From assembly GCA_002307725.1 (NCBI GenBank), contig DBUB01000010.1:761111-825110 (forward strand): a stretch of 64,000 nt of DNA, read 5' to 3'. This DNA is from Alphaproteobacteria bacterium UBA1301. GTDB lineage: Bacteria; Pseudomonadota; Alphaproteobacteria; Micropepsales; Micropepsaceae. Positions within the stretch are counted from its first letter, which is position 1; each line of letters opens with the position of its first letter. Positions 42,570 through 52,086 of this stretch are shown in pieces. Position numbers and translations under genes: made by a program. A model generated the notes under the pieces. It was not told the DNA's origin and did no database searches. It worked only from the letters and a program-made list of their open reading frames with translations.

Positions 42570-43952
42570 ATGGGACATTCGCGCCGCTTGGCCTGGGCTG
42601 TGGCCACCTTGTTGCTGTGCGGGACAGCCTACGCCGAACACCCGGCACCACAGGCGTTCTCGCTGCTGGAGGCGTTAGGCATCGCCTACACCACCAATCC
42701 ACAACTTGCCGCAGCCCAAGCGGGCCTGCGCGCCACCGACGAGACCGTCGCGATCGCCAACGCCAATTGGCGCCCGACCATCTCGGCCACCGGCACCTAT
42801 GCCTATGACGAGGCCAAGATCAGCGGCACCGGCGGCGTGAAGACGATCACCCATCCGCTGAGTGCGACCATCGGGTTCACCCAGGAGCTTTTCCGTGGCG
42901 GCCGTACCTATGCCGAAATCGGCAAGGCCAAGGCCAATGTTCGTGCCGCCCGCGCTGAACTGCAGGCTTCCGAGCAAACCGTGCTGCTGGCCGCAGCGAC
43001 TGCCTACATGGATGTCGTGCGCGATACGGCCATCGTCAATCTGCGCCGCCATAATGTCGATGTCCTGCGCCGGCAGAAGGAGTCCACCGCGCTCGAGTTC
43101 AAGGCAGGCTCGCTGACGCGAACCGACGTCGCCCAGGCGGAAGCCCGGCTCGCTGGTGCGCAGGCGGCGCTGACAGCGGCAGAAGGCCAATTCGCGATCA
43201 GCCGCGCCAGTTTCGTGCAGGTGGTCGGTCGTCCGGCCGAGACTCTGGAAGAACGCCCGGCCAACCCGCCGGCCGTACCCAGCACCGAGGACGCCGCGCT
43301 GAACATTGCGACGCGCGGCAACCCGGCGTTGATCGAAGCGCAGGAATTCGAGAAGGCCGCCGACTACGCCGTCGATGAGGCAATCGGAACGATGCTACCG
43401 GAAGTCAATGTCCAAGCTGGCTACCAGTATTCGCAGCAGTCCTACGCCTCAGCACTCGGCGCGGGGCAGGTGACCCAGGGTATCGGTGCCCAGCTACAGG
43501 TCAATATTCCAATCTATCAGGGCGGGGCGGAGCAGGCGGCCGTCCGTCAGGCCAAGCAACTCCATGCCCAGGCCCAGCTCAACGCTGCGGTGGCCGACCG
43601 GCAGGTGCGCGCAGCCGTCGCATCGGCCTGGAACATTTATCAGGCGGCACTGGCCAATATTGACTCCAACGCAGCCACCGCTAGGTCGAACGAGATCGCC
43701 TTCACCGGCGTCAGCAAGGAACAGCGTGTCGGCGGACGCACCGTGCTCGACGTCTTGAATGCGCAGCAGGAGCTGCTCAATGCCCAAGTGGCGGTGGTCA
43801 CCTCGCGTCGTGATGCGACCGTGGCGGCCTTCCAGGTGCTGGCGGCCTCCGGGTTGCTCACGGCCAAGAGTCTCGGGCTAAAGGTTACGATTTACGATCC
43901 GTTAGCACATTACGATGACAACGCGACCCGCTGGGTCGGTTTCGGAGATTGA
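42570..43952 (+). CDS. tolC: TolC-family outer-membrane efflux protein
   Basis: The 460-residue protein forms the outer-membrane channel for type I secretion and tripartite efflux. The signal peptide (about 1-22) ends GTAYA. Two OEP repeats are visible, beginning FSLLEALGIAYTTNPQLAAAQ and VPSTEDAALNIATRGNPAL. They contain long coiled-coil helices, FTQELFRGGRTYAEIGKAKA and IPIYQGGAEQAAVRQAK. The second repeat ends VLDVLNAQQELLNAQVAVV, a TolC hallmark. CGGAGGGG precedes the ATG. It could serve the HlyD/ABC exporter encoded at 57.4-61.7 kb. Confidence 0.93.
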   Translation: MGHSRRLAWAVATLLLCGTAYAEHPAPQAFSLLEALGIAYTTNPQLAAAQAGLRATDETVAIANANWRPTISATGTYAYDEAKISGTGGVKTITHPLSATIGFTQELFRGGRTYAEIGKAKANVRAARAELQASEQTVLLAAATAYMDVVRDTAIVNLRRHNVDVLRRQKESTALEFKAGSLTRTDVAQAEARLAGAQAALTAAEGQFAISRASFVQVVGRPAETLEERPANPPAVPSTEDAALNIATRGNPALIEAQEFEKAADYAVDEAIGTMLPEVNVQAGYQYSQQSYASALGAGQVTQGIGAQLQVNIPIYQGGAEQAAVRQAKQLHAQAQLNAAVADRQVRAAVASAWNIYQAALANIDSNAATARSNEIAFTGVSKEQRVGGRTVLDVLNAQQELLNAQVAVVTSRRDATVAAFQVLAASGLLTAKSLGLKVTIYDPLAHYDDNATRWVGFGD

Positions 43953-44055
43953 CATATTTTTGAAGTATCATGCTGAACGTTAACGCGTTCTTTGCCTTCC
44001 AAGATCAACTATTCTAGGGTCTAATACGTTAAAGTCTGGCGGTCGGGAGTTTCGC

Positions 44056-44712
44056 ATGGTTTCGAGTCCTCAGCACGAACCCACAATGGAGGAAATCCTC
44101 GCCTCCATTCGCAAGATTATCTCCGAGGATTCAACAGAAGCGGCTCCCGTCGCAGAAGCCAAACCCGCTCCCGAACCGGAGCCGGTCTCAGCGCCGGAGC
44201 CCGAAGCCGACATCCTGGATCTGACCCAGGAAGTTACCGCAGAGCCCGTCGCGCCGCCGCCCGAACCGGCGGTCTACGAGCCGGCGGCCGAAGTCGCACC
44301 ACCCGAGCAGGACGTCGTGTTCGAACCGATCGAAGAACATCATGAGCCCGCACCAGCCCCGACGCCTTCGCCCGAAGGCATCTTCTCGGATCACACCCGC
44401 CAGTCGATCGATGACGCCTTCGCCGCTCTCGACGAAGAGGAAGAGGTAGAGATGCCCGTCGCCGCTGCACCGAGTCCCGTTCAAGCCGTCGCCCCCTCGG
44501 GGTCATCGGTCGAAGCCGTGTTCGAGCACGCCGTCCGCGACGCCTTCGAGCCGGTGGTCAAGGACTGGCTGGGTGCCAATGCCCCGCAGGTGATCGAGAA
44601 GATGAAGCCGCTCATCCGCGAGTGGATGGACGAGCACTTCCCGGCCCTGCTCGAAGGTGCGGTACGCGAAGAGGTCGCCCGCGTCGCCAAAGCGCGTGGG
44701 TCGAAGCGCTGA
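44056..44712 (+). CDS. popZ: PopZ-like polar organising protein (DUF2497)
   Basis: The protein has 218 residues in three parts. The N-terminal helix PTMEEILASIRKIISED is the conserved hub-binding region. About 30-150 is a long disordered acidic Pro/Glu/Ala segment. The C-terminal helices (about 155-212: VKDWLGANAPQVIEKMKPLI, then EEVARVAK) mediate oligomerisation. In Caulobacter PopZ forms polar condensates that anchor the centromere and signalling proteins. The popZ-valS order is conserved in alphaproteobacteria. Confidence 0.92.
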   Translation: MVSSPQHEPTMEEILASIRKIISEDSTEAAPVAEAKPAPEPEPVSAPEPEADILDLTQEVTAEPVAPPPEPAVYEPAAEVAPPEQDVVFEPIEEHHEPAPAPTPSPEGIFSDHTRQSIDDAFAALDEEEEVEMPVAAAPSPVQAVAPSGSSVEAVFEHAVRDAFEPVVKDWLGANAPQVIEKMKPLIREWMDEHFPALLEGAVREEVARVAKARGSKR

Positions 44713-44717
44713 TTTTA

Positions 44718-44737
44718 GGCTAATCCGGGGATTAGCC
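44718..44737 (+). other. Perfect 9-bp hairpin after popZ
   Basis: GGCTAATCC / GGATTAGCC with a 2-base loop, six bases after the popZ stop. It has no T run, so it may stabilise the transcript end ahead of the true terminator at 44761. Confidence 0.6.
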
Positions 44738-44760
44738 CGGATAACCCCTTGACGAATTGG

Positions 44761-44799
44761 TGTCCGGGCTGGTTTCACCCAGCCCGGACATTTCTTTTT
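44761..44799 (+). terminator. Rho-independent terminator between popZ and valS
   Basis: Stem TGTCCGGGCTGG / CCAGCCCGGACA (12 perfect pairs) with loop TTTCAC, followed by TTTCTTTTT. It shows that valS has its own promoter. Confidence 0.93.
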
Positions 44800-44828
44800 G
44801 TCCGGTTGTCCGGCTGAAATATGACTGC

Positions 44829-44883
44829 GCGGCGCTTTTTGCGCAAAACCGCTCACACTTTTGCGCGCGCCGCTTCAGAGGGG
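44829..44883 (-). repeat. Dispersed palindromic repeat, copy E
   Basis: Outer arms GCGGCGC / GCGCCGC and inner arms TTTTGCGC / GCGCAAAA around the conserved loop (on the minus strand GTGTGAGCGG). The right end, CGCTTCAGAGGG, is shared with copy D at 62139-62194. It ends six bases before the valS start, so it would be in the leader RNA. Confidence 0.7.
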
Positions 44884-44888
44884 ATCAA

Positions 44889-47534
44889 ATGCTCGATAAG
44901 ACCTTCAACCCACAAGAAGTGGAAAGCCGGATCTACCAGCAGTGGGTCCAGTCGGGGGCCTTTCATGTCGGCCGCCGGCCCGACGCCGATCCCTTCTGCA
45001 TCGTCATTCCACCGCCGAACGTCACCGGGCGTCTGCACATTGGTCATGCCCTCAACAATACGTTGCAGGACGCGGTGACCCGCTTCCAGCGCATGCGCGG
45101 CAAGGACGTGCTGTGGCAGCCGGGCATGGATCACGCCGGCATCGCCACCCAACTCGTGGTCGAACGCCAGCTTGCCGCCAAGCAAATCAAACGTACCGAT
45201 ATGACGCGCGAAGAATTCGTCGCGAAGATTTGGGAATGGAAAGAGGAATCCGGCGGCGCCATTCTTGACCAGTTGCACCGCCTCGGCGCCTCGGCCGACT
45301 GGGACCGCGCTCGCTTTACCATGGACGAGGGACTGTCCCGCGCCGTGCTGAAGGTTTTCGTCACGCTCTATCGCCAGGGGCTGATCAAGAAAGACAAGCG
45401 CCTGGTCAACTGGGACCCGCGGCTGCAAACGGCGGTTTCCGATCTCGAAGTCGAAAGCATCGAGATGAAGGGGAACCTCTGGTATCTGAGGTACCCGGTG
45501 GAAGGCACTGATGAGTTTATCACGGTGGCGACCACGCGCCCCGAAACCATGCTGGGTGATACCGCCGTCGCGGTGCATCCCGACAATCCGAAATACCAGC
45601 ATCTGATCGGTAAGCAGGTGAAGCTGCCGCTGTGTGGCCGCTTGATCCCGATTATCGCCGACGAACATGCCGATCCGGAAAAAGGCACCGGCGCGGTGAA
45701 GATCACTCCGGCGCATGATTTTGACGACTTCGAAGTCGGCCGCCGTCACAATCTGCCGATGATCAATATTCTCACCAAAGACGGCAAGCTCAACGACAAC
45801 GTGCCGGAGAAATATCGCGGGCTCGATCGCTTCGTGGCGCGCAAACAGATCGTCGCCGATTTCGAAGAACTCGGCCTGTTCGACAAGATCGAACCGATCG
45901 TCCACGCTGTGCCGCACGATGAAAAGACCAAGACGGTGGTGCTAGAGCCGTACCTGACCGAGCAGTGGTATCTCAATGTGAAGCCGCTGGCGGAACGCGC
46001 CATCAAAGCGGTGGAAGACGGCCGCACCAAATTTGTGCCGGAGAACTGGACCGGCGTCTATTACAACTGGCTGAAAAACATCCAGCCCTGGTGCATCTCG
46101 CGTCAGCTTTGGTGGGGACACCAGATTCCGGTTTGGTACGACGACACCGGGAACATCTACGTCGCCGAAAGCGAAGCCGAGGCGGTTGAACAGGCCGGTG
46201 GCAAGACCCTAACGCGCGATACCGACGTGCTCGACACCTGGTTCTCCTCGGCGCTGTGGCCGTTCTCGACGCTGGGCTGGCCGGACGAGACGGCGGAGCT
46301 GAAGCGGTTCTATCCCACCAACGTCCTCATCACCGGCTTCGACATTATTTTCTTCTGGGTTGCCCGGATGATGATGATGGGGCTGCATTTCATGGACGAT
46401 GTGCCGTTCCACACCGTCTACATCCACAATCGCGTCCTCGACGAGAAGGGCGTGAAAATGTCGAAGACCAAGGGCAACGTGATCGACCCATTAGAACTGA
46501 TCGACCAGTTCGGCGCCGACGCGCTGCGCTTCACCGTGTGCCTGGCGGCGGGGCAAACCAAAGACATGCGCATCGGTCCGGCGCGCGTGGAAGTGAACCG
46601 CAACTTCGCCACCAAACTGTGGAACGCGGCCCGCTTCTGCGAGATGAACGGTTGCGACACCCGCGAGGATTTCGATCCCGCCAAAGTCACGCACACCGTG
46701 AATCGCTGGATAGTTGGCGAGACGGCGCAAGCGTGCTTGGATATCACTGGAGCCCTTGAAACGTTGCGTTTCAACGATGCGGCGTCTAGAGCCTATCACT
46801 TTGTTTGGGACATTTATTGCGACTGGTATCTTGAATTCATCAAGCCGCTGCTCAACGGCACCGACGAAGGCGCCAAGGCCGAAGCGCGTATGACCGCCGC
46901 TTGGGTGCGCGACACCGTGCTGAAGCTGTTGCATCCATTCATGCCCTATATCACCGAAGAACTGTGGGCGCGCACAGTCGAGCATCTGACGCCACGGAAG
47001 ACGCTATTGATCGAGGCAGAATGGCCGAAAGGACTGGAGCTACTTCCTTGGGATAATGCAGGCGCGCTCCCGGAAATGCGGTGGGTGATTGACCTCGTGC
47101 AGGGCATCCGTTCGATCCGCTCGGAAATGAACGTGCCGCCGTCGGCGAAGATCGCTCTGGTGCTGAAAGATGCGAGCGCCGAGACCAAGGAACGGCTCGA
47201 CACCCATCACAGCCTGATCGCTACTTTGGGACGGCTGTCGACGACCGCGGTTGCCTCCATTGTTCCGCCGGGATCGGCGCAATTTGTGATCGGCGAAGCA
47301 GTGGCGGCGCTGCCGCTCGGCAACGTCATCGACTTCGCCAAGGAGCGGGCGCGGCTCGAAAAGGAGCTGAACAAAGCGAACGACGAAATCGCTCGTTTCG
47401 AAGCCAAACTCGGCAACGAACAATTCGTCAGCCGCGCGCCGGAAGACGTTCTCGCCGAACAGCGGGAAAAACGAGCCGATGCGCAAGCACTGGCGGCACG
47501 GCTCAAGGAGGCCATCGCGCGCGTGACGATATGA
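44889..47534 (+). CDS. valS: Valyl-tRNA synthetase
   Basis: The 881-residue class I synthetase charges tRNA-Val. The HIGH motif is at 50-53 (GRLHIGHALNNTL) and KMSK at 523-526 (VKMSKTKGNVIDP). The editing domain (TTRPETMLGDTAVAVHP), the anticodon-binding domain and a C-terminal coiled-coil arm (RARLEKELNKANDEIARFEA) are all present. The ATG at 44889 follows GAGGGGATC. Its stop overlaps the next gene by 4 bp. Confidence 0.97.
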   Translation: MLDKTFNPQEVESRIYQQWVQSGAFHVGRRPDADPFCIVIPPPNVTGRLHIGHALNNTLQDAVTRFQRMRGKDVLWQPGMDHAGIATQLVVERQLAAKQIKRTDMTREEFVAKIWEWKEESGGAILDQLHRLGASADWDRARFTMDEGLSRAVLKVFVTLYRQGLIKKDKRLVNWDPRLQTAVSDLEVESIEMKGNLWYLRYPVEGTDEFITVATTRPETMLGDTAVAVHPDNPKYQHLIGKQVKLPLCGRLIPIIADEHADPEKGTGAVKITPAHDFDDFEVGRRHNLPMINILTKDGKLNDNVPEKYRGLDRFVARKQIVADFEELGLFDKIEPIVHAVPHDEKTKTVVLEPYLTEQWYLNVKPLAERAIKAVEDGRTKFVPENWTGVYYNWLKNIQPWCISRQLWWGHQIPVWYDDTGNIYVAESEAEAVEQAGGKTLTRDTDVLDTWFSSALWPFSTLGWPDETAELKRFYPTNVLITGFDIIFFWVARMMMMGLHFMDDVPFHTVYIHNRVLDEKGVKMSKTKGNVIDPLELIDQFGADALRFTVCLAAGQTKDMRIGPARVEVNRNFATKLWNAARFCEMNGCDTREDFDPAKVTHTVNRWIVGETAQACLDITGALETLRFNDAASRAYHFVWDIYCDWYLEFIKPLLNGTDEGAKAEARMTAAWVRDTVLKLLHPFMPYITEELWARTVEHLTPRKTLLIEAEWPKGLELLPWDNAGALPEMRWVIDLVQGIRSIRSEMNVPPSAKIALVLKDASAETKERLDTHHSLIATLGRLSTTAVASIVPPGSAQFVIGEAVAALPLGNVIDFAKERARLEKELNKANDEIARFEAKLGNEQFVSRAPEDVLAEQREKRADAQALAARLKEAIARVTI

Positions 47535-48046
47535 CGGACGTTTCAACCATCCGTACCGAGCGGCTGCTGCTGCGCCGGTTCGTGCCGGAGGATGTGGTCC
47601 CGCTGCACGCGATGTTCTGCGATGCCGAAGTGATGCGTTATGGTTCACGGCCGCCGCATACCGAGATAGCCGAGACCGAGGCGGTGGTGGCCAAGACGAT
47701 TGCTGCCGGTGATGCGGGCGAAGCGGACTTCTTCGCTGTGCTGTGCGACGGCGAACTGGTCGGCAATGCCGGCATCTGGCAGAACGACGAAGTCGGGTTC
47801 TCGTTCGTACGCAAGGTCTGGGGCACCGGCATCGCACGCGAGGCCGTGGCGGCGATCATCGAACGGGCGCGGGCGCGCGGGATGCACAAGCTCACCGCCG
47901 ATGTCGATCCGGGCAACCTCCGCTCGCTGGCTTTTCTCAAGCACTTCGGTTTTGCCGTCACCGGCGAGGCGAAGAATACCTGGCAGGTCGGCGGCGTCTG
48001 GGTGGACAGCGTCTATTTGGAGCTGAATCTGGCGCAGCCCGAGTAA
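47531..48046 (+). CDS. GNAT N-acetyltransferase, RimJ/RimL-like
   Basis: The protein has 171 residues. TERLLLRRFVPEDVVPLHAM and GFSFVRKVWGTGIAREAVAA (acetyl-CoA pyrophosphate loop), then ADVDPGNLRSLAFLKHFGF, are typical of ribosomal-protein-type acetyltransferases. The acceptor is unknown. It is translationally coupled to valS by an ATGA overlap. Confidence 0.9.
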   Translation: MTDVSTIRTERLLLRRFVPEDVVPLHAMFCDAEVMRYGSRPPHTEIAETEAVVAKTIAAGDAGEADFFAVLCDGELVGNAGIWQNDEVGFSFVRKVWGTGIAREAVAAIIERARARGMHKLTADVDPGNLRSLAFLKHFGFAVTGEAKNTWQVGGVWVDSVYLELNLAQPE

Positions 48047-48189
48047 GGGCTTTCGGGCTTAAGGACGCGACGAAACGGATGGGCTAGGACTGTAAGGCCC
48101 TCACTCTAAGCGTGTCGAAGGGGGAGGCCACTCTTGTAGTGGAGATAATATATCCTATGTAATAGGACGCCATTCCAGAAAGGATATTT

Positions 48190-49242
48190 ATGCCGACCCT
48201 GTTTGAGCCGCTGAAGGCGGGCGCTTTGGAATTGCCCAATCGCATCGTCATGGCGCCGCTGACCCGTACCCGCGCCACGCCCGACGGCCGCGTGCCGGTT
48301 GATTTGATGGTCGAATACTATCGCCAGCGCGCGTCCGCCGGACTGATCCTCACCGAGGCCACCAGCGTTGATCCGATGGGCGTTGGTTATCCACGTACCC
48401 CAGGCATCTGGAGCGACGAACAGACCGAAGGCTGGAAGCCGGTGACCAAGGCTGTACACGACGCCGGTGGACGGATCGTGTTGCAGCTTTGGCATGTCGG
48501 GCGCATTTCCGATCCGGTCTATCTCGACGGCAAGACTCCGGTGGCGCCCAGCGCTATCCGGCCCAAAGGCCATGTCAGCTTGGTGCGGCCGATCAAGGAA
48601 TATGTCACGCCGCGCGCGCTTGCGCTTGACGAAATTCCCGGTGTCATCGCCGCGTACAAGAAGGGCGCCCAGAATGCCAAGACGGCCGGTTTCGACGGCG
48701 TCGAAATCCATGGCGCCAACGGTTATCTGCTCGATCAGTTCCTGCAGGATTCGACCAACAAGCGCACCGACAGATACGGCGGTTCGATTGAAAACCGCGC
48801 CCGGCTGACGCTGGAAGTTGTCGATGCCGTCGCCGAGGTCTGGGGCGCGGATCGCGTTGGCCTGCATCTGGCGCCACGCGGCGACGGGCAGGACATGGGC
48901 GATTCCGATCCGCTGGCGACGTTCTCCTATGTGGCTCGCGAGACCGGCAAACGCGGTCTGGCGTTCCTGTTTGCCCGCGAGTTTCGCGGCGACGATTCCA
49001 TCGGCCCGCGCCTCAAGGAAGCGTTCGGCGGCGCCACTATCGCCAACGAAGGCTTCAACCAAGCGAGTGCCGAGCAGGCGCTGAAAGACGGCGTCGCCGA
49101 TGCGGTCGCGTTCGGCAAGGACTACATCGCCAATCCCGATCTGGTGGAGCGGTTCAAGGCCGGCGCGCCGCTCAACGCATGGGACGCTTCTACTTTCCAC
49201 GCGCCCGACGCGCACGGCTACACGGACTACCCGGCGCTGTAG
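48190..49242 (+). CDS. Old Yellow Enzyme-type alkene reductase
   Basis: The 350-residue FMN enzyme reduces activated C=C bonds with NAD(P)H, as in N-ethylmaleimide reductase. It forms a TIM barrel. LFEPLKAGALELPNRIVMAP at the start, LWHVGRISDP, and FDGVEIHGANGYLLDQFL plus TDRYGGSIENRAR (FMN and substrate sites) are hallmarks. AGAAAGGA precedes the ATG. The upstream 140 bases contain short inverted repeats (CCACTCTTGTAGTGG near 48127) that could bind a regulator. Confidence 0.93.
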   Translation: MPTLFEPLKAGALELPNRIVMAPLTRTRATPDGRVPVDLMVEYYRQRASAGLILTEATSVDPMGVGYPRTPGIWSDEQTEGWKPVTKAVHDAGGRIVLQLWHVGRISDPVYLDGKTPVAPSAIRPKGHVSLVRPIKEYVTPRALALDEIPGVIAAYKKGAQNAKTAGFDGVEIHGANGYLLDQFLQDSTNKRTDRYGGSIENRARLTLEVVDAVAEVWGADRVGLHLAPRGDGQDMGDSDPLATFSYVARETGKRGLAFLFAREFRGDDSIGPRLKEAFGGATIANEGFNQASAEQALKDGVADAVAFGKDYIANPDLVERFKAGAPLNAWDASTFHAPDAHGYTDYPAL

Positions 49243-49269
49243 CGGATACGGGCGGTGCGACAGGAATCA

Positions 49270-49314
49270 CGGCTACTCAAGTGTAGAAAATAACTGCTAC
49301 ACTTTGAGTGGCCG
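49270..49314 (+). promoter_or_regulatory. Strong hairpin upstream of ilvD
   Basis: CGGCTACTCAAGTGTAG (49270-49286) pairs with the right arm 49297-49314 through 17 pairs, including one G-T wobble and one bulged T, with a 10-base loop. It lacks a T run and lies 18 bases before the ilvD start. It is therefore more likely a leader structure or operator than a terminator. Confidence 0.6.
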
Positions 49315-49332
49315 GTTTCCAGGACTTCCATC

Positions 49333-51048
49333 ATGCCCAGATTCGACAAATCGACGCTTCCTTCTCGTCACGTCACCGAAGGCCCCGAGCGGGCGCCGCA
49401 CCGTTCCTACTATTACGCCATGGGCCTCACCGAGGAAGAAATCCACCGTCCGTTCGTCGGCGTGGTCTCGGCCTGGAACGAAGCGGCGCCTTGCAATATC
49501 GCGCTGATGCGCCAAGCGCAGGCCGCCAAGAAAGGCGTCAAGGAAGCCGGTGGAACGCCGCGCGAATTCTGCACCATCACGGTCACCGACGGCATCGCCA
49601 TGGGCCATGAGGGCATGCGCTCCTCGCTGGTCAGCCGCGAAGTTATCGCCGACAGCGTCGAACTCACGGTGCGCGGGCATTGTTACGACGCCATCGTCGG
49701 CATCGCGGGCTGCGACAAGTCTCTGCCGGGCATGATGATGAGCATGCTGCGTCTCAACGTGCCGAGTGTGTTCCTGTACGGCGGCACCATCATGCCGGGC
49801 CGCCACAAGGGCAAAGACGTGACCGTTGTGGATGTGTTCGAAGGCGTCGGCCAGCACTCGGCCGGTAAGATGGACGCGTGCGAACTTTCCGAACTCGAAC
49901 GCCATGCTTGCCCGGGTGCGGGCGCTTGCGGTGGCCAGTTTACCGCCAACACCATGGCCTGCGTCTCTGAAGCGATCGGCTTGGCGCTGCCGTATTCGGC
50001 CGGTCCGCCCGCCGAACTGTTGGCGCGCGACGACTATGCGCTGCTGTCCGGCAAGGCGGTGATGAACCTGATCGAAAAGCGCATCCGTCCGCGCGACATC
50101 TGCACCAGGAAAGCGTTCGAGAACGCGGCGGCGCTGGTGGCGGCGACTGGCGGCTCGACCAATACCGCGCTGCATCTGCCGGCGATGGCCAACGAAGCGG
50201 GCATCGATTTCGATTTGTTCGACGTGGCGGAAATCTTCAAGCGCACGCCGTATCTGGCGTCGATGAAGCCGGGCGGCAAATACGTCGCCAAGGACTTGTG
50301 GGAAGCAGGCGGCGTGCCGATGCTGCTGAAGGTTCTCCTTGATGGCGGCTATATCGACGGTTCGTGCCTGACGGTGACCGGCAAGACGGTGGCCGGGAAT
50401 TTGGCGGACGTGAAATTCAATCCTGACCAAAAGGTGATCGTCGATCTTGATCACGCTCTGGCGCCAACCGGCGGCGTTGTCGGTCTCAAGGGCAATCTCG
50501 CGCCCGAAGGCGCCATCGTGAAGATCGCCGGTCTCAAGCATATCAAGCACCAAGGCCCGGCGCGCGTGTTCGACGGGGAAGATGCTGCGTTCGAGGCGGT
50601 GCAGAAACGCGACTACAAGCCGGGCGATGTCCTCGTCATCCGCAACGAGGGTCCCAAGGGCGGCCCCGGCATGCGCGAAATGCTGTCCACAACGGCGGCG
50701 CTGTATGGCCAAGGCGTCGAGAATATCGCGCTGGTCACTGACGGACGTTTCTCCGGCGGCACGCGTGGGCTTTGCGTCGGCCATGTCGGTCCCGAAGCAG
50801 CCGATGGCGGGCCTATCGCGCTGTTGAAAGACGGCGACGTCATCACCATCGACGCCGAAACCGGACGGATCGACGTCAGCGTGTCGGAGGCCGAATTCGC
50901 CGAGCGCAAAAAGACTTGGAAGCCGAAGGCGCCGCTTTATGCCTCGGGAGCACTCTATCGGTATTCGAAAAATGTGGGACCGGCCCGGTTCGGCGCGGTG
51001 ACGACGCCGGGCGCCAAGGCGGAAGTCACCTGCTACGCCGATATTTAG
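49333..51048 (+). CDS. ilvD: Dihydroxy-acid dehydratase
   Basis: The 571-residue Fe-S enzyme makes branched-chain 2-keto acids in valine and isoleucine synthesis. The three cluster Cys ligands are C54 (AAPCN), C127 (AGCDKS) and C199 (GAGACGG). SAWNEAAPCN, TDGIAMGHEGM and the C-terminal GRFSGGTRG are all canonical. AGGACTTCC precedes the ATG. No other ilv genes are adjacent. Confidence 0.97.
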   Translation: MPRFDKSTLPSRHVTEGPERAPHRSYYYAMGLTEEEIHRPFVGVVSAWNEAAPCNIALMRQAQAAKKGVKEAGGTPREFCTITVTDGIAMGHEGMRSSLVSREVIADSVELTVRGHCYDAIVGIAGCDKSLPGMMMSMLRLNVPSVFLYGGTIMPGRHKGKDVTVVDVFEGVGQHSAGKMDACELSELERHACPGAGACGGQFTANTMACVSEAIGLALPYSAGPPAELLARDDYALLSGKAVMNLIEKRIRPRDICTRKAFENAAALVAATGGSTNTALHLPAMANEAGIDFDLFDVAEIFKRTPYLASMKPGGKYVAKDLWEAGGVPMLLKVLLDGGYIDGSCLTVTGKTVAGNLADVKFNPDQKVIVDLDHALAPTGGVVGLKGNLAPEGAIVKIAGLKHIKHQGPARVFDGEDAAFEAVQKRDYKPGDVLVIRNEGPKGGPGMREMLSTTAALYGQGVENIALVTDGRFSGGTRGLCVGHVGPEAADGGPIALLKDGDVITIDAETGRIDVSVSEAEFAERKKTWKPKAPLYASGALYRYSKNVGPARFGAVTTPGAKAEVTCYADI

Positions 51049-51133
51049 TCTAACCACCTTTTGGGTGCGGTAATTCTGAAATGTTGACATTATAATCGCC
51101 CTTCTGAAGCATGGAGTCGGGGGGCGATAGTCA

Positions 51134-51940
51134 ATGTGTCATTCACAGTGGAAAGCAGCAGCTGCATTCTGGGCCGTTCTCGCCCTGGCGGGTGCGGCGC
51201 ATGCCGCGGACATCGGATCGGTTCGCAATACCGCAGTCCAGTTGAAGTTCGATCTCAAGCCGCTGCAGTCTCAGGAAGCGGTGCTGAAGGTCTTCGTGGC
51301 GCACGCCGACAATTATGTCGACTGGTGCACCGACAGCAATCCTGGCGGCCGCTGCTTTAACGATCTCAGCCTCGGCAAGATCATCAACATCCACTTGTTC
51401 AGAACGCAGATCGATTTCGATCGCGGTGGATTGGACAAGAGTATTTCCCTGAAGGTCGCCGACATTGCCACTGTCGAGTTGTACGAGTTTCCCGGCTTGC
51501 TTGAGCCGTTTCCGTACAGCATCAGGATCGTTATGAAACCGGTCGACAATATCACCATGTCCTATTGGTTCAGGGTGCGGACGCCGGGTGTGGGAGCAGA
51601 CCTGGCCAACGCCCTGCTATCGTTGCCGTCATTGGCTGCCGGTGATCTCGCGCCACCTGCCGGCGCGCCGGTGAAGCTGGGCGTCAGCGTACGTGACCTC
51701 ATTCCGGACGAAGCGCGGCAGGCCGGTGTGGCTAGCGGCGTCTATATCGGTAGTGTCGATGCCGGTTCTCTCGCAGAACAGATCGATCTGAAGAAGGGTG
51801 ACTTTCTGTTGGAAATCGACGGCGTGAAGATCGACGGCATTGAGGCTATGCAGCGGCAACTTGCGAAGGGGGCGATCAAAACCGTCGTGGTCTGGCGCGG
51901 CGGCAAGCTTCTGTCGCTCGGCGTTCTGAGCAAACTGTAG
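51134..51940 (+). CDS. Secreted PDZ-domain protein
   Basis: The protein has 268 residues with a signal peptide (about 1-24, ending GAAHAA). The middle domain is unrecognised, with two Cys (DWCTDS, GGRCFND). The C-terminal PDZ domain (about 175-265) reads VASGVYIGSVDAGSLAEQ, followed by DFLLEIDGVKI. No protease residues are evident. It likely binds peptides or protein C termini in the periplasm. Confidence 0.8.
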   Translation: MCHSQWKAAAAFWAVLALAGAAHAADIGSVRNTAVQLKFDLKPLQSQEAVLKVFVAHADNYVDWCTDSNPGGRCFNDLSLGKIINIHLFRTQIDFDRGGLDKSISLKVADIATVELYEFPGLLEPFPYSIRIVMKPVDNITMSYWFRVRTPGVGADLANALLSLPSLAAGDLAPPAGAPVKLGVSVRDLIPDEARQAGVASGVYIGSVDAGSLAEQIDLKKGDFLLEIDGVKIDGIEAMQRQLAKGAIKTVVVWRGGKLLSLGVLSKL

Positions 51941-52086
51941 GCGGACTGCAATTAACCACTGCTTTTGCCGTCCGAGTTCCTGGCGGGCGTGGCTTTGCCG
52001 CATCGGCTGGTAATTCGATGAGTCTTCGGGCCTCGACTTGGGGGACCCGCCGGTTACAATCCACGCCAAAGCCTGGGGGCAGGGCG

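Noticed and set aside
47040..47837. 265-codon minus-strand frame spanning the end of valS and the GNAT gene
   Set aside because: It crosses two well-supported genes on the other strand and is Arg/Cys/His-rich without any motif.
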